A stretch of 8,024 bases of DNA from Onstottus_B sp049273855 (lineage in GTDB: Bacteria > Acidobacteriota > Blastocatellia > UBA7656): contig JBASRN010000198.1 in assembly GCA_049273855.1 (NCBI GenBank), positions 1-8,024 on the forward strand, in the 5' to 3' direction. This document shows, one piece after another, positions 1 to 6,616 of the stretch; positions within the stretch are counted from its first letter, which is position 1; every line of letters starts with the position of its first letter. The notes under the pieces were generated by a model. The model made no database searches and was not told where the DNA came from. It saw only the letters and a list, made by a program, of their open reading frames with translations. A program made the translations under genes and the position numbers.

Positions 1-185
1 AGCTCGTGATCGCTAGCCTGCACGATCACCTTGTGAACGTAGGAGGAGCGACTGCGATAAGACGCGTCGAAAATCAGACTGCGGCCACTCCCTGTCGAAT
101 CGGTGTGTGCCGGGAATCGTCCGGCCAATAGAATTGCAAGAATGAATATCGCGGCTGATATTAGATGAAAGCTTTTTCGAGTCAT
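1..185 (-). CDS. 5' part of a gene for an exported protein of unknown function (runs off the left edge)
   Basis: An open frame reads leftward from an ATG at 185-183 to the window edge without a stop, giving 61 codons. Residues 1-22 form a clear Sec-type signal peptide or signal anchor: MTRK followed by a hydrophobic core (FHLISAAIFILAILLAG). The remainder (DSTGSGRSLIFDASYRS...) is too short to place in a family. An AGGAG Shine-Dalgarno sequence sits at 201-197, 11 bases before the ATG, which supports this start. The gene is transcribed away from the plus-strand M15-like gene, so the two are divergent across a 364-base spacer. The function cannot be told from this fragment; only export through or anchoring in the inner membrane is supported. 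The rest of the gene lies outside the window. Confidence 0.7.
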   Translation of the reverse strand, partial: MTRKSFHLISAAIFILAILLAGRFPAHTDSTGSGRSLIFDASYRSRSSYVHKVIVQASDHE

Positions 186-549
186 TGATCCGATTACTCC
201 TGTCAGGCAGACCGCTGTTTCGGCCGTTGGACGACGTTCGTTCCGAGTCATTCCTCGACGATGTTCACTGATCCGATCAGGTTACGGGGGTGCTTCGATT
301 CAATGGGAATAACTCTGACAGGGGCAAGCGCAGATAAGATAACTAGGAGCGGGGCAGTTCAAGCTATTGAGCGACCTTCAAGTGTAGGCCGATGTTAAGT
401 TAAGGTCGTGGGCGAGTCAATAGTTTTCCCCGGCGATTCAGGCCCGGCGAAGACGTGCGCAACGCAGGATCGACACGCGGGTTTGACACGGTTGAAGGCG
501 CTTCGCGGCGATGCTAGGCTACTGATCGCTCTAAAAGAGTCGGAGCCTT
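186..549. other. Divergent intergenic spacer with weak promoter candidates
   Basis: This 364-base stretch separates two divergent genes and shows no convincing gene or RNA. On the plus strand, two promoter-like pairs could serve the gene at 550. One is CTGACA at 315-320 with GATAAC at 338-343 (17-base spacer). The other is TTGAAG at 492-497 with TAGGCT at 515-520 (17-base spacer, preceded by TG as in an extended -10). A perfect TTGACA at 483-488 has no good -10 at the correct distance. On the minus strand, GGAAC (244-240) followed by CCGAAA (223-218) loosely resembles an ECF-type promoter for the exported-protein gene. None of these is strong, and all could be chance. Confidence 0.3.
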
Positions 550-1302
550 ATGACCACACCCTTAGCACAGGCCTTCGCTTCGGTTTCGTCGAGTGTGGAG
601 CGTAGGTTGTTCAGCGAATACGGCGCAATCTTTACAACAGCGGCAACGCCGCCTCCCACCGTCGTCTTTGCCAACGCTTCGGAGGTCGACCAGTTTCAAT
701 CTTCGCTGGAGATCCGCCGCGCTCGAATTGGAGACTACGACATAGAGCTTCAATCCCAGGCCATGGAGTCGTTGTTCTCGGCGGTTGAGCAGATTGGCGG
801 GGAAAAGGGCCGGATTACCGCGCGAGCTTCAGACTCCGGCGGGAGGTCTTATCAGGACACCCTAGGCCTATGGCTTCGGAATGTGACTCGCGGCCTGGAA
901 CACTGGGAGAGTGTTGGGCGCCTCTCGGCTGGCCACGCGCAGGTCATTCGCGATCTACTGCCGATAGACCAAGTGGCGGCGATTCTCGATCTGGAGGAAA
1001 CGCAGCGACTTTTCTTTGGGACGTTCTTTGACAGATCGATACTGTATTCCGTGGCGGCGCCTGGCGCTTCGCAACACTTGTCGCTGCTGGCATTCGATGT
1101 AGCCGAATACGAGGACGGCGAAGTCGAACGAGTACTCGGTCTTCACGGGTGGTACCGCACTGTTTCGAACGACCTACCGCATTTCACCTATCTCGGACAC
1201 AGGCGAGAAGCGCTTGCAGATAGGGGTTTGATGCTTGTGACTCGTGAATACGGAGAGCGCAGCTACAGCTTTTGGGTCCCAAACATCTGCTCTCTTGAAT
1301 AA
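550..1302 (+). CDS. M15/VanY-like (D-Ala-D-Ala carboxypeptidase fold) protein without signal peptide
   Basis: A 250-residue protein whose C-terminal two thirds carry the ordered landmarks of zinc peptidases of family M15 (VanY/VanX, which cleave D-Ala-D-Ala in peptidoglycan precursors). SGGRSYQDT at 96-104 matches the SGYRSYxxQ arginine motif. PGASQHLSLLAFD at 171-183 supplies the H-x6-D zinc ligands (His176, Asp183). DLPHFTYLG at 208-216 matches EPWHxRYVG and supplies the third ligand His211, with Asp208 where the family normally has the catalytic Glu. The N-terminal 90 residues are unassigned. The start is firm: GGAG at 542-545 lies 4 bases before the ATG, and an in-frame TAA at 532-534 excludes a longer N-terminus. 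No signal peptide or membrane segment is visible, which is unusual for a periplasmic peptidase and suggests a cytoplasmic role or a non-Sec route. It is a stand-alone gene convergent with the minus-strand run. M15 membership rests on motif reading, not on a search. Confidence 0.8.
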   Translation: MTTPLAQAFASVSSSVERRLFSEYGAIFTTAATPPPTVVFANASEVDQFQSSLEIRRARIGDYDIELQSQAMESLFSAVEQIGGEKGRITARASDSGGRSYQDTLGLWLRNVTRGLEHWESVGRLSAGHAQVIRDLLPIDQVAAILDLEETQRLFFGTFFDRSILYSVAAPGASQHLSLLAFDVAEYEDGEVERVLGLHGWYRTVSNDLPHFTYLGHRREALADRGLMLVTREYGERSYSFWVPNICSLE

Positions 1303-1343
1303 GCTTTGTTGTGCGAGAGTCCGTCTGAGGGAACCCGTTTTGG

Positions 1344-1922
1344 TTACTGGCTCCCTGCCAATACAACTTCCACGCGGGGAAGGATTTTGAGAAATAGAGC
1401 GTCGCCCTCCTCCTTGCTTCCTCTCTTTATAGCGCCGGCATCCACGGTGATCTTACCGGAAACGCAATTCATGGAAACGAAGAATCGGCTATGAGTGGCG
1501 GTCTTCTGGACGTCAATTACAAAGGACAGTTCGTCTTTGTCTCGAAAGCGAGTAGTTACGGGCTTGGCGGTTGTGCCAACGCTCTCGTTCGTCTCTGCAA
1601 ACTCCTTGGCCGCGATGACGAGGGCTTGAAAGATCGAGATCTGACTCAGCCTGAAGGTTCCGGCGACTGTCCGGTTGTCGGCGTCAGTGAGCAATAAGCT
1701 GTACTGATTTTTTGCACCGGCAATCGGCGCGAGATAGAAGCTCGCTCCAGTGGGCGGCCTCCTTTTACCCCTCGACATTTCGGCAAGTTCCGCCGGCGTG
1801 AACTGCTTAGGCGGTCCTTTTGGGCCCTCTTTTTTCTGCGCAAACAAGTCAGCAGGCGACACTAGCATCAACACCACAAGGCCAAGGATCCAAATCGACT
1901 TCGATCGCATTCCGTACGTCAT
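1344..1922 (-). CDS. Small exported protein of unknown function
   Basis: I do not recognise this family. With the ATG at 1922-1920 the product is 192 residues. It starts with a signal peptide: MTYGMRSKS, a hydrophobic core at about 10-22, and likely cleavage after LFA at residue 28. A Lys/Pro-rich linker (about 29-58) follows, then a domain of alternating hydrophobic residues that looks mostly beta-stranded with one Ala-rich helix (98-111), and a single Cys at 153. It is probably periplasmic. Start choice: the frame stays open up to 2183, but that would place about 90 residues before the signal peptide and overlap the upstream gene. ATGs at 1934, 1922 and 1910 all keep the signal peptide. The one at 1922 has a weak GAGTG just upstream; the one at 1934 has no clear ribosome site. 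Another candidate at 2057 overlaps the upstream stop by 8 bases. It is the last gene of the minus-strand run. Confidence 0.75.
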   Translation of the reverse strand: MTYGMRSKSIWILGLVVLMLVSPADLFAQKKEGPKGPPKQFTPAELAEMSRGKRRPPTGASFYLAPIAGAKNQYSLLLTDADNRTVAGTFRLSQISIFQALVIAAKEFAETNESVGTTAKPVTTRFRDKDELSFVIDVQKTATHSRFFVSMNCVSGKITVDAGAIKRGSKEEGDALFLKILPRVEVVLAGSQ

Positions 1923-2049
1923 ATTCACTCGCATACAGTTGCTAACGCCGTTTCGAGCTTCCTGTTCGCTTTCTGCGCCGAGCTCAGATAGCCGATACCG
2001 GCGGTGTGTGATGGAGGAAACTGGTCCGGCCTCGACAATTCGGAAAGTC

Positions 2050-3090
2050 CTAGACATCAGAGATTCCCGCGATCGCTTCAACACCGTCGGGCATTCGGTC
2101 GCGCTTGCGCCCACCTCTGGCAACATAAATGATTCCGCCGGGTAAGCTTGTCGCGACCACGACGCCAAGCCACAAAATCGCAAGCGTCGCGGCAGCAGTC
2201 TCGATCGCAGGGTCGCCAGCGCTCACAGGGTTTCCGCGCACAAGATCGATCACTGATTTGAACAGCAGAATGTAGGCGGCTTCCCGGAATCCAGCGCCGT
2301 TAACGGTAATCGGGGCCATCCCAATCAAACCAATGGTCGGTATGAAGACGAGGTAGTCTAACCACCCATTCCGCGTGTGCATTCCTATAGCATTGGCTGC
2401 CAGCAAGTTCACGAATGCGCACCCGATCTGTACGCCGACCGACATCAACAGGGTTGTGACCAGCAGGCCCCATTTCCCGCGGTAGCAGTTCACCGATTCA
2501 AACAAATTCTCGATCTTCTCGTCGACTCGCTTCATGCGGAAGAGGCTCAATACTCTGTGAAGCACGTTGTAGGTCGGCCTGTAGAATATTGCGAGGTTTG
2601 CCCCGACGAACACGATGGCAATGACTGCAAAGATCGGGGCGAGTAAAACACCGTTGAAGCTGGTCCCAGACCACCAGGCCACGAGCGTCCCGACCAGCAC
2701 CAAGCCTCCCATACCGACGTCCCTGTCGAGGAACACCGATGCGGTCGACGCGCTTAAACGTTTTGTCTCTTTGTTTAGATAGTAAATTCGAAAGACGTCG
2801 CCGCCGATGGCCGATGGCAGAAAGAAGTTGAAATACATTCCCAGAAAATAGAAGCTCAGAATCTTCCAATACGAGACTCCGATTCCTTGGGGCTTTAGGA
2901 GAAGATACCAGCGGTAAGCGCTCAACCCTTGAACGATAAAGTAGGCCAAGATTGCTGCGGCGAAGTAGGAGTGGTCAGCTTCCTTTAGGTTGGCCCAAAG
3001 CTGGCGTATGTCGACTACTTTGGTGAAGATGTACGCCAGGATTCCAAGGCTCACCACCACCTTCAACAGAGTCAGACCGGTCTTTTTCAT
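2050..3090 (-). CDS. LPG_synthase_TM (UPF0104)/flippase-like integral membrane protein
   Basis: A 346-residue polytopic inner-membrane protein with about eight or nine hydrophobic segments. It carries the hallmarks of the lysylphosphatidylglycerol synthase transmembrane family (the flippase half of MprF, also known as stand-alone proteins next to glycosyltransferases): a first helix at about 8-25, an RW pair at 60-61, FFLPSAIGGD at 89-98, SVFLDRD at 118-124 and PITVNGAGFREAAY at 260-273. Length is normal for stand-alone members. No soluble aminoacyl-transferase domain is attached, so it should not make lysyl-PG by itself. Known roles of relatives include lipid translocation and lipid or glycan export; the substrate here is unknown. 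It lies 10 bases after the GT39 gene, so the two are very likely cotranscribed and may act on the same lipid-linked substrate. The GGAG nearest the ATG is about 13 bases away, inside the end of the GT39 gene, so translational coupling is plausible. Confidence 0.88.
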   Translation of the reverse strand: MKKTGLTLLKVVVSLGILAYIFTKVVDIRQLWANLKEADHSYFAAAILAYFIVQGLSAYRWYLLLKPQGIGVSYWKILSFYFLGMYFNFFLPSAIGGDVFRIYYLNKETKRLSASTASVFLDRDVGMGGLVLVGTLVAWWSGTSFNGVLLAPIFAVIAIVFVGANLAIFYRPTYNVLHRVLSLFRMKRVDEKIENLFESVNCYRGKWGLLVTTLLMSVGVQIGCAFVNLLAANAIGMHTRNGWLDYLVFIPTIGLIGMAPITVNGAGFREAAYILLFKSVIDLVRGNPVSAGDPAIETAAATLAILWLGVVVATSLPGGIIYVARGGRKRDRMPDGVEAIAGISDV

Positions 3091-3100
3091 CGCGCGTTAT

Positions 3101-4807
3101 TTACTCCGCTTTGTTGGAGACCAGCAATACCTGGGGGAGATCTACCCTATCAAGAACGCCCTTCAACTTTACTTGAAAGGCCGGCCGGCGTGCAAGAACG
3201 TGAGTCGGAACCGGAAGCTCGTGCTTTAATGCATCATACTCGGCCGCGGTCATTACACAGTAAACGTCCTTTCCGGATGAGAAAGCCGTTCTGATCTCCT
3301 CGGTAGCGAAGTATTCGAAGATGGGTCGTCGCAAGTAAAAAGTCATGCTCGGCGAAGCCAGCCGATAGTAGCCGACTAGCGCATCGCGCGGTTTCGAGCT
3401 TGCCACCTCGCACAGCGGGCGCACCGGCTTGTACCGCTCAAAGTCCGGCAGCGTCCATAGCACGAAAATCCAGTTGAAGACCACGACCGCAGATACGGGC
3501 GCCAAAACGGTACGAAGCCTCTTCCTGACCGACAACGCCGAGATTGCAATTACCCCCCCGATTATCCCTGTCCAGCCAATTGCCGTTGCGCCGCTAAGTT
3601 CGTAGCCTTGCGCTCCACCCCCGAACAGATAGAGCACGCCAGCGCCGCCGAGCAACAACACAACTCCCACCATTGCCGCGGTGACGCGCACTGGACGCTC
3701 GGCTGATTGGCAGCCGCCCAGCCAGCGGGCCAGCAGCTTGCCCGAAATCGCAGCAGCAGCGGGATAGATCGGCAGGATATAGAGGTCCTCTTTGCTTCTT
3801 GAAATGGAGAAAAAAGAGACGATCACGACGATCCAGACAATCAGAAGAGCGCTTTGTCTGGCCCGCGCGGCTTCGGTTGTAATCGGAGACGTGGGATCCC
3901 CGGCGGTCGATCGTGAAAATGCCAACCTTGACCCAAATCGTTCACGCGCTTCGATCCAAAGCGCGGCAGCGAAGAAAAGCGACCAGGGAAAGAGATCACC
4001 AGCGATCACACCAACATAGAACAGCGGTCCCCGGCTTGGGCCCCACGCATGTTCCGCAAAGCGCGAGAAATTGTCCCTTAGAATAAAGTCCTGGATATAA
4101 CCCCAGCCGTGCTGCGCGTAGACGGCCAGATACCACGGCAGCACGATCACCGCGATTATCGCGACACCTGCAGGCAGCATCAACTCGCGAATCTTCGTCA
4201 ACCTGCGATAAGCCGCCAGGTAGATGAAGAACGCAACCGCCGGCAGCAGCACTGCGATTGGCCCCTTGGTTAGAACGCCGAGGCCGATCGAGGCGTACAT
4301 TGCAGCCAGGTAGATCCGCCGGCGCTTCGGCTGCCGCTCGGCAAGCATGAACAGCAGCAGCGCCAACGCCATGAACATCGCAAGATAAACGTCGATCATT
4401 ATCCGTCGTGAGAACATCAGGAAACGCGGCGAGGCCGCCAGCCCAATCGCGGCCATCAATCCGGCCTCCGTCGAGAACACAAGACGGCCAAGCCCGTAAG
4501 CGGTTGCGATCAGCACCGACGCAGCCAGCGCAATGGCCAGCCGTTCGACTGCTTCGGAAACGCCGAAGATCTTGTAAAACGCGGCGACGACCCAGTAGCT
4601 GAGTGGCGGCTTGTTGAAACGCGGTTGGTAGTTGAAGCTCGGATTGATGTAGTCCTGCGACTCAATCATCTCGCGCGGTGTCTCTGCATAGAAGGCTTCG
4701 TTTGAATCCCAGAGCGACGATGCACCAAGCCGCACGAAATAGGGCGCGACTGCCAGCGTGAGGATGACGATCAGGACGAAACGCCTGCCAGAAAATAAGC
4801 TTTGCAT
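3101..4807 (-). CDS. GT39 / ArnT-like membrane glycosyltransferase
   Basis: A 568-residue membrane protein of the ArnT/PMT superfamily (GT-C fold), which moves a sugar from a polyprenyl-phosphate donor to an envelope acceptor on the periplasmic side. Landmarks: first helix at about 10-26; a first periplasmic loop with LWDSNEAFYAETPREM at 32-47; FNKPPLSYW at 64-72; RRIMIDVYLAMF at 134-145; LTKGP at 179-183; RDNFSRF at 244-250; PWSLFF at 274-279; and SRSKEDLYILPIYP at 336-349, the region before the last helices. About 10-12 helices lead to a soluble C-terminal tail (about 455-568). In the usual DE motif of this loop the Asp is Asn (N36-E37). The frame extends to a TTG at 4849, but that adds 14 non-hydrophobic residues with no ribosome site; the ATG at 4807 puts the first helix at the usual distance, although it too lacks a clear Shine-Dalgarno. 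Donor sugar and acceptor are unknown, so the name arnT is not warranted. Confidence 0.88.
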   Translation of the reverse strand: MQSLFSGRRFVLIVILTLAVAPYFVRLGASSLWDSNEAFYAETPREMIESQDYINPSFNYQPRFNKPPLSYWVVAAFYKIFGVSEAVERLAIALAASVLIATAYGLGRLVFSTEAGLMAAIGLAASPRFLMFSRRIMIDVYLAMFMALALLLFMLAERQPKRRRIYLAAMYASIGLGVLTKGPIAVLLPAVAFFIYLAAYRRLTKIRELMLPAGVAIIAVIVLPWYLAVYAQHGWGYIQDFILRDNFSRFAEHAWGPSRGPLFYVGVIAGDLFPWSLFFAAALWIEARERFGSRLAFSRSTAGDPTSPITTEAARARQSALLIVWIVVIVSFFSISRSKEDLYILPIYPAAAAISGKLLARWLGGCQSAERPVRVTAAMVGVVLLLGGAGVLYLFGGGAQGYELSGATAIGWTGIIGGVIAISALSVRKRLRTVLAPVSAVVVFNWIFVLWTLPDFERYKPVRPLCEVASSKPRDALVGYYRLASPSMTFYLRRPIFEYFATEEIRTAFSSGKDVYCVMTAAEYDALKHELPVPTHVLARRPAFQVKLKGVLDRVDLPQVLLVSNKAE

Positions 4808-4890
4808 GGGCGAGTGAAGGTAAGTATCACAGCCCGCCTCCCGGGGCAAGCACGCACCGAACAGGCGCCAAGGCGTTTAGCTGCTCGCGC
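4808..4890 (-). other. Gap between the HtrA-like and GT39 genes
   Basis: This 83-base gap contains short GC-rich inverted elements (cgcc/ggcg around 4866-4875 and a cccg/cggg pair near 4833-4845). None has a convincing stem with a T-run, so no terminator is called. No good -35/-10 pair was found on the minus strand. Whether transcription continues from the sigma locus into the GT39 gene cannot be decided from this sequence. Confidence 0.3.
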
Positions 4891-6555
4891 TTATTGATTG
4901 TTCAGGTTGACTAAAGTGATCTGCCCGTCGCGGATGACCTTGAGGCTGATCTCGCCGCGTTGGTTCGAGAGCAGGACTTGAAGCTGAGGAATGCCCATCA
5001 TCACTCGTTCTTCGGAACTGACAATAACGTCGCCCGTGCGAATGCCGGCACGGTCAGCCACGCTGTCTTTGACTACGCTGGAAACCAGAATGCGGCCGAC
5101 GACCGTGTTGAATTTCGCCGCTAGCTGAGACGACAACTCACGGGCCGTGAAGCCGATTTTGAATCTGACGTCTTCCTCACTCGATTTTGGACTCCAGGGC
5201 CCGTCAACAGCGACGTGCGAAGGCTGGTACATCGATGCCTGACCGGACTGTTTTTGGAGCACCTCGGTTCCGCTTGCAAGCAGCGCTCGCTCCATCTCCA
5301 TGAGCAGGCGCATCTCGATATCAAGCTCCCGGAGCGCCTCGTCTCGATTACGCGAGTGCGGGGTCTCAAGATGTTTCCGGTATTGCGACCTGAGTTCCGC
5401 GAGGCGCTTTTCGACCTCGTCGCGTTGCGATAGCAACGGGTCGGCTGACTGGTCGACCCCCCAGTTCCAAATCGTCAGAGTTGAATCGGGCCGCTCTCCG
5501 AGCACAACGTCTATTTTCGACAACTGGCCATTCCGAAGGGCTCTCAGCGTGACCTTCTGGCCAGCCGGGGACCAGGACAACACCGCTTTCAAGTCCGGAG
5601 TACCAACCACGTCCAACTCGTCCACGCCTACGATCACATCATTTGGGCGGAGACCGCCGGCGGCCGCAGGGCTCTCTGGCACAACCTCGCGCACGATCAC
5701 GCCGGTGGTCCGTTCCAGGCCGAGCGCGCCGATCTCAGTCTCAGAGAGTTGAGCCAGGCTCACCCCGATCGCCCCCAACCAGCCGGCGGGAACGTTGTCT
5801 TTTCGCTCTATCACTCGCCGGGCGATGGTGTCGCGTATGAACTCGAGTGGGAAAAGATACGCCCGTCCAAAACCCGCCCACTGAGCGAGGCCGATCACCT
5901 GGTTGTCCAGGGTCTGAACCACACTGCTGTCGTTCCGGGACGTGAGATTGTTCGACAATAACGTAAGCGCTCCGCGCGCCTTCGAGTACGCGGTGTTAGC
6001 CCAGATATTGCCCTGCGCAAGTTGGAGCGACGGCCACAGAAGTATGCTGCTGGCGCCTTCTGAGGAAGCGGATCTTCGCACTACATCGCTGCTGACGATG
6101 TTGACGGCCATCCCGTTTCTTATCGGCACGTGCGTCACGATGGCACGCGAACCCCCCACCAGGCCAGCGGCCTCCAGCACTGCGAACCCCGTGGCACAAT
6201 CAACACCGATCAAGCGAGCCGGCATGGTCGCGCCGTTGGACGTCGTAATCGAGATTGTCTGGTCCTTGTCCTGCAGATCAACGTTGGCAAGCCGGGTGAC
6301 GATGTGCCCGGCATTGTCGACAATCAAACCGGTGGCGATGTTGTAGACGTGAGGCGGCGCGGAGGGAGCTACGCCGACTCTCAGATTATTCTGCTCGCGC
6401 ATTCGGGCAAGCATCTTATAAAGGTCAGAGGTGTGCACGACCGAAACGACGCTCGGGCTGCTATTCTTGACCACTATCGGCTGCTGAGACTGCTGCGCTT
6501 GAACACCTAGTGCGGCCAAGAGGGTCATCAGACTTGCTGCAGTGCTTCTATTCAT
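4891..6555 (-). CDS. HtrA-like protein with degenerate protease domain and two PDZ domains
   Basis: A 554-residue secreted protein: signal peptide at 1-20 (cleavage after VQA), trypsin-like HtrA/DegP-type fold at about 30-245, PDZ1 at about 262-355 (GVIVREVVPESPAAAGGLRPNDVI core), a charged coiled-coil-like segment at 376-428, and PDZ2 at about 465-553 (SVADRAGIRTGDVI core). The protease domain aligns with HtrA but all three catalytic positions are changed. Where HtrA has TNxHV, this has TRLAN (His to Ala90); TDLAVL is TGFAVL (Asp to Gly123); GNSGGPL is KARGALT (Ser to Arg194). It should therefore be inactive as a serine protease. Start: AGGA at 6564-6561 lies 5 bases before the ATG. The gene is 61 bases downstream of the anti-sigma gene and probably in the same operon, an order like algU-mucA-...-mucD and mycobacterial sigE-rseA-htrA. 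A role as periplasmic sensor, scaffold or chaperone is inferred. Triad positions were aligned by eye. Confidence 0.9.
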   Translation of the reverse strand: MNRSTAASLMTLLAALGVQAQQSQQPIVVKNSSPSVVSVVHTSDLYKMLARMREQNNLRVGVAPSAPPHVYNIATGLIVDNAGHIVTRLANVDLQDKDQTISITTSNGATMPARLIGVDCATGFAVLEAAGLVGGSRAIVTHVPIRNGMAVNIVSSDVVRRSASSEGASSILLWPSLQLAQGNIWANTAYSKARGALTLLSNNLTSRNDSSVVQTLDNQVIGLAQWAGFGRAYLFPLEFIRDTIARRVIERKDNVPAGWLGAIGVSLAQLSETEIGALGLERTTGVIVREVVPESPAAAGGLRPNDVIVGVDELDVVGTPDLKAVLSWSPAGQKVTLRALRNGQLSKIDVVLGERPDSTLTIWNWGVDQSADPLLSQRDEVEKRLAELRSQYRKHLETPHSRNRDEALRELDIEMRLLMEMERALLASGTEVLQKQSGQASMYQPSHVAVDGPWSPKSSEEDVRFKIGFTARELSSQLAAKFNTVVGRILVSSVVKDSVADRAGIRTGDVIVSSEERVMMGIPQLQVLLSNQRGEISLKVIRDGQITLVNLNNQ

Positions 6556-6560
6556 CAGAT

Positions 6561-6564
6561 TCCT
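6561..6564 (-). promoter_or_regulatory. Ribosome binding site of the HtrA-like gene
   Basis: AGGA on the minus strand, 5 bases before the ATG at 6555. It fixes the start of the HtrA-like gene and places its signal peptide at the very N-terminus. It gives this gene its own translation start, despite the short 61-base gap after the anti-sigma gene. Confidence 0.6.
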
Positions 6565-6616
6565 GTGATCGGTGATGAAATCCGGCCGCGATCCAGTGGG
6601 ACCTACGACCGAGATT

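Noticed and set aside
187..277. Repeated GATCCGAT at 187-194 and 270-277
   Set aside because: Two copies of an eight-base word 83 bases apart without further symmetry are not enough to call an operator.
408..605. 65-codon plus-strand frame with a GTG start ahead of the M15-like gene
   Set aside because: It has no ribosome site, overlaps the well-supported start at 550, and its translation has no recognisable domain or signal peptide.
1303..1343. Possible bidirectional terminator between the convergent genes
   Set aside because: Only a weak four-base stem (aacc/ggtt) was found, with no strong hairpin or flanking T-run.
1750..2145. 131-codon plus-strand frame opposite the small exported protein
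   Set aside because: It spans the junction of two supported minus-strand genes and has no ribosome site or domain.
1923..2183. N-terminal extension of the small exported protein up to 2183
   Set aside because: It would overlap the flippase-like gene by 134 bases and put a typical signal peptide about 90 residues into the protein.
4808..4849. TTG start 14 codons upstream of the chosen GT39 start
   Set aside because: There is no Shine-Dalgarno sequence, and the extra residues (with Pro, Cys and His) do not resemble a GT39 N-terminus.
5300..5752. 150-codon plus-strand frame inside the HtrA-like gene
   Set aside because: It is antisense to the coiled-coil and PDZ1 region, and is Ser/Arg-rich as expected of a shadow frame.
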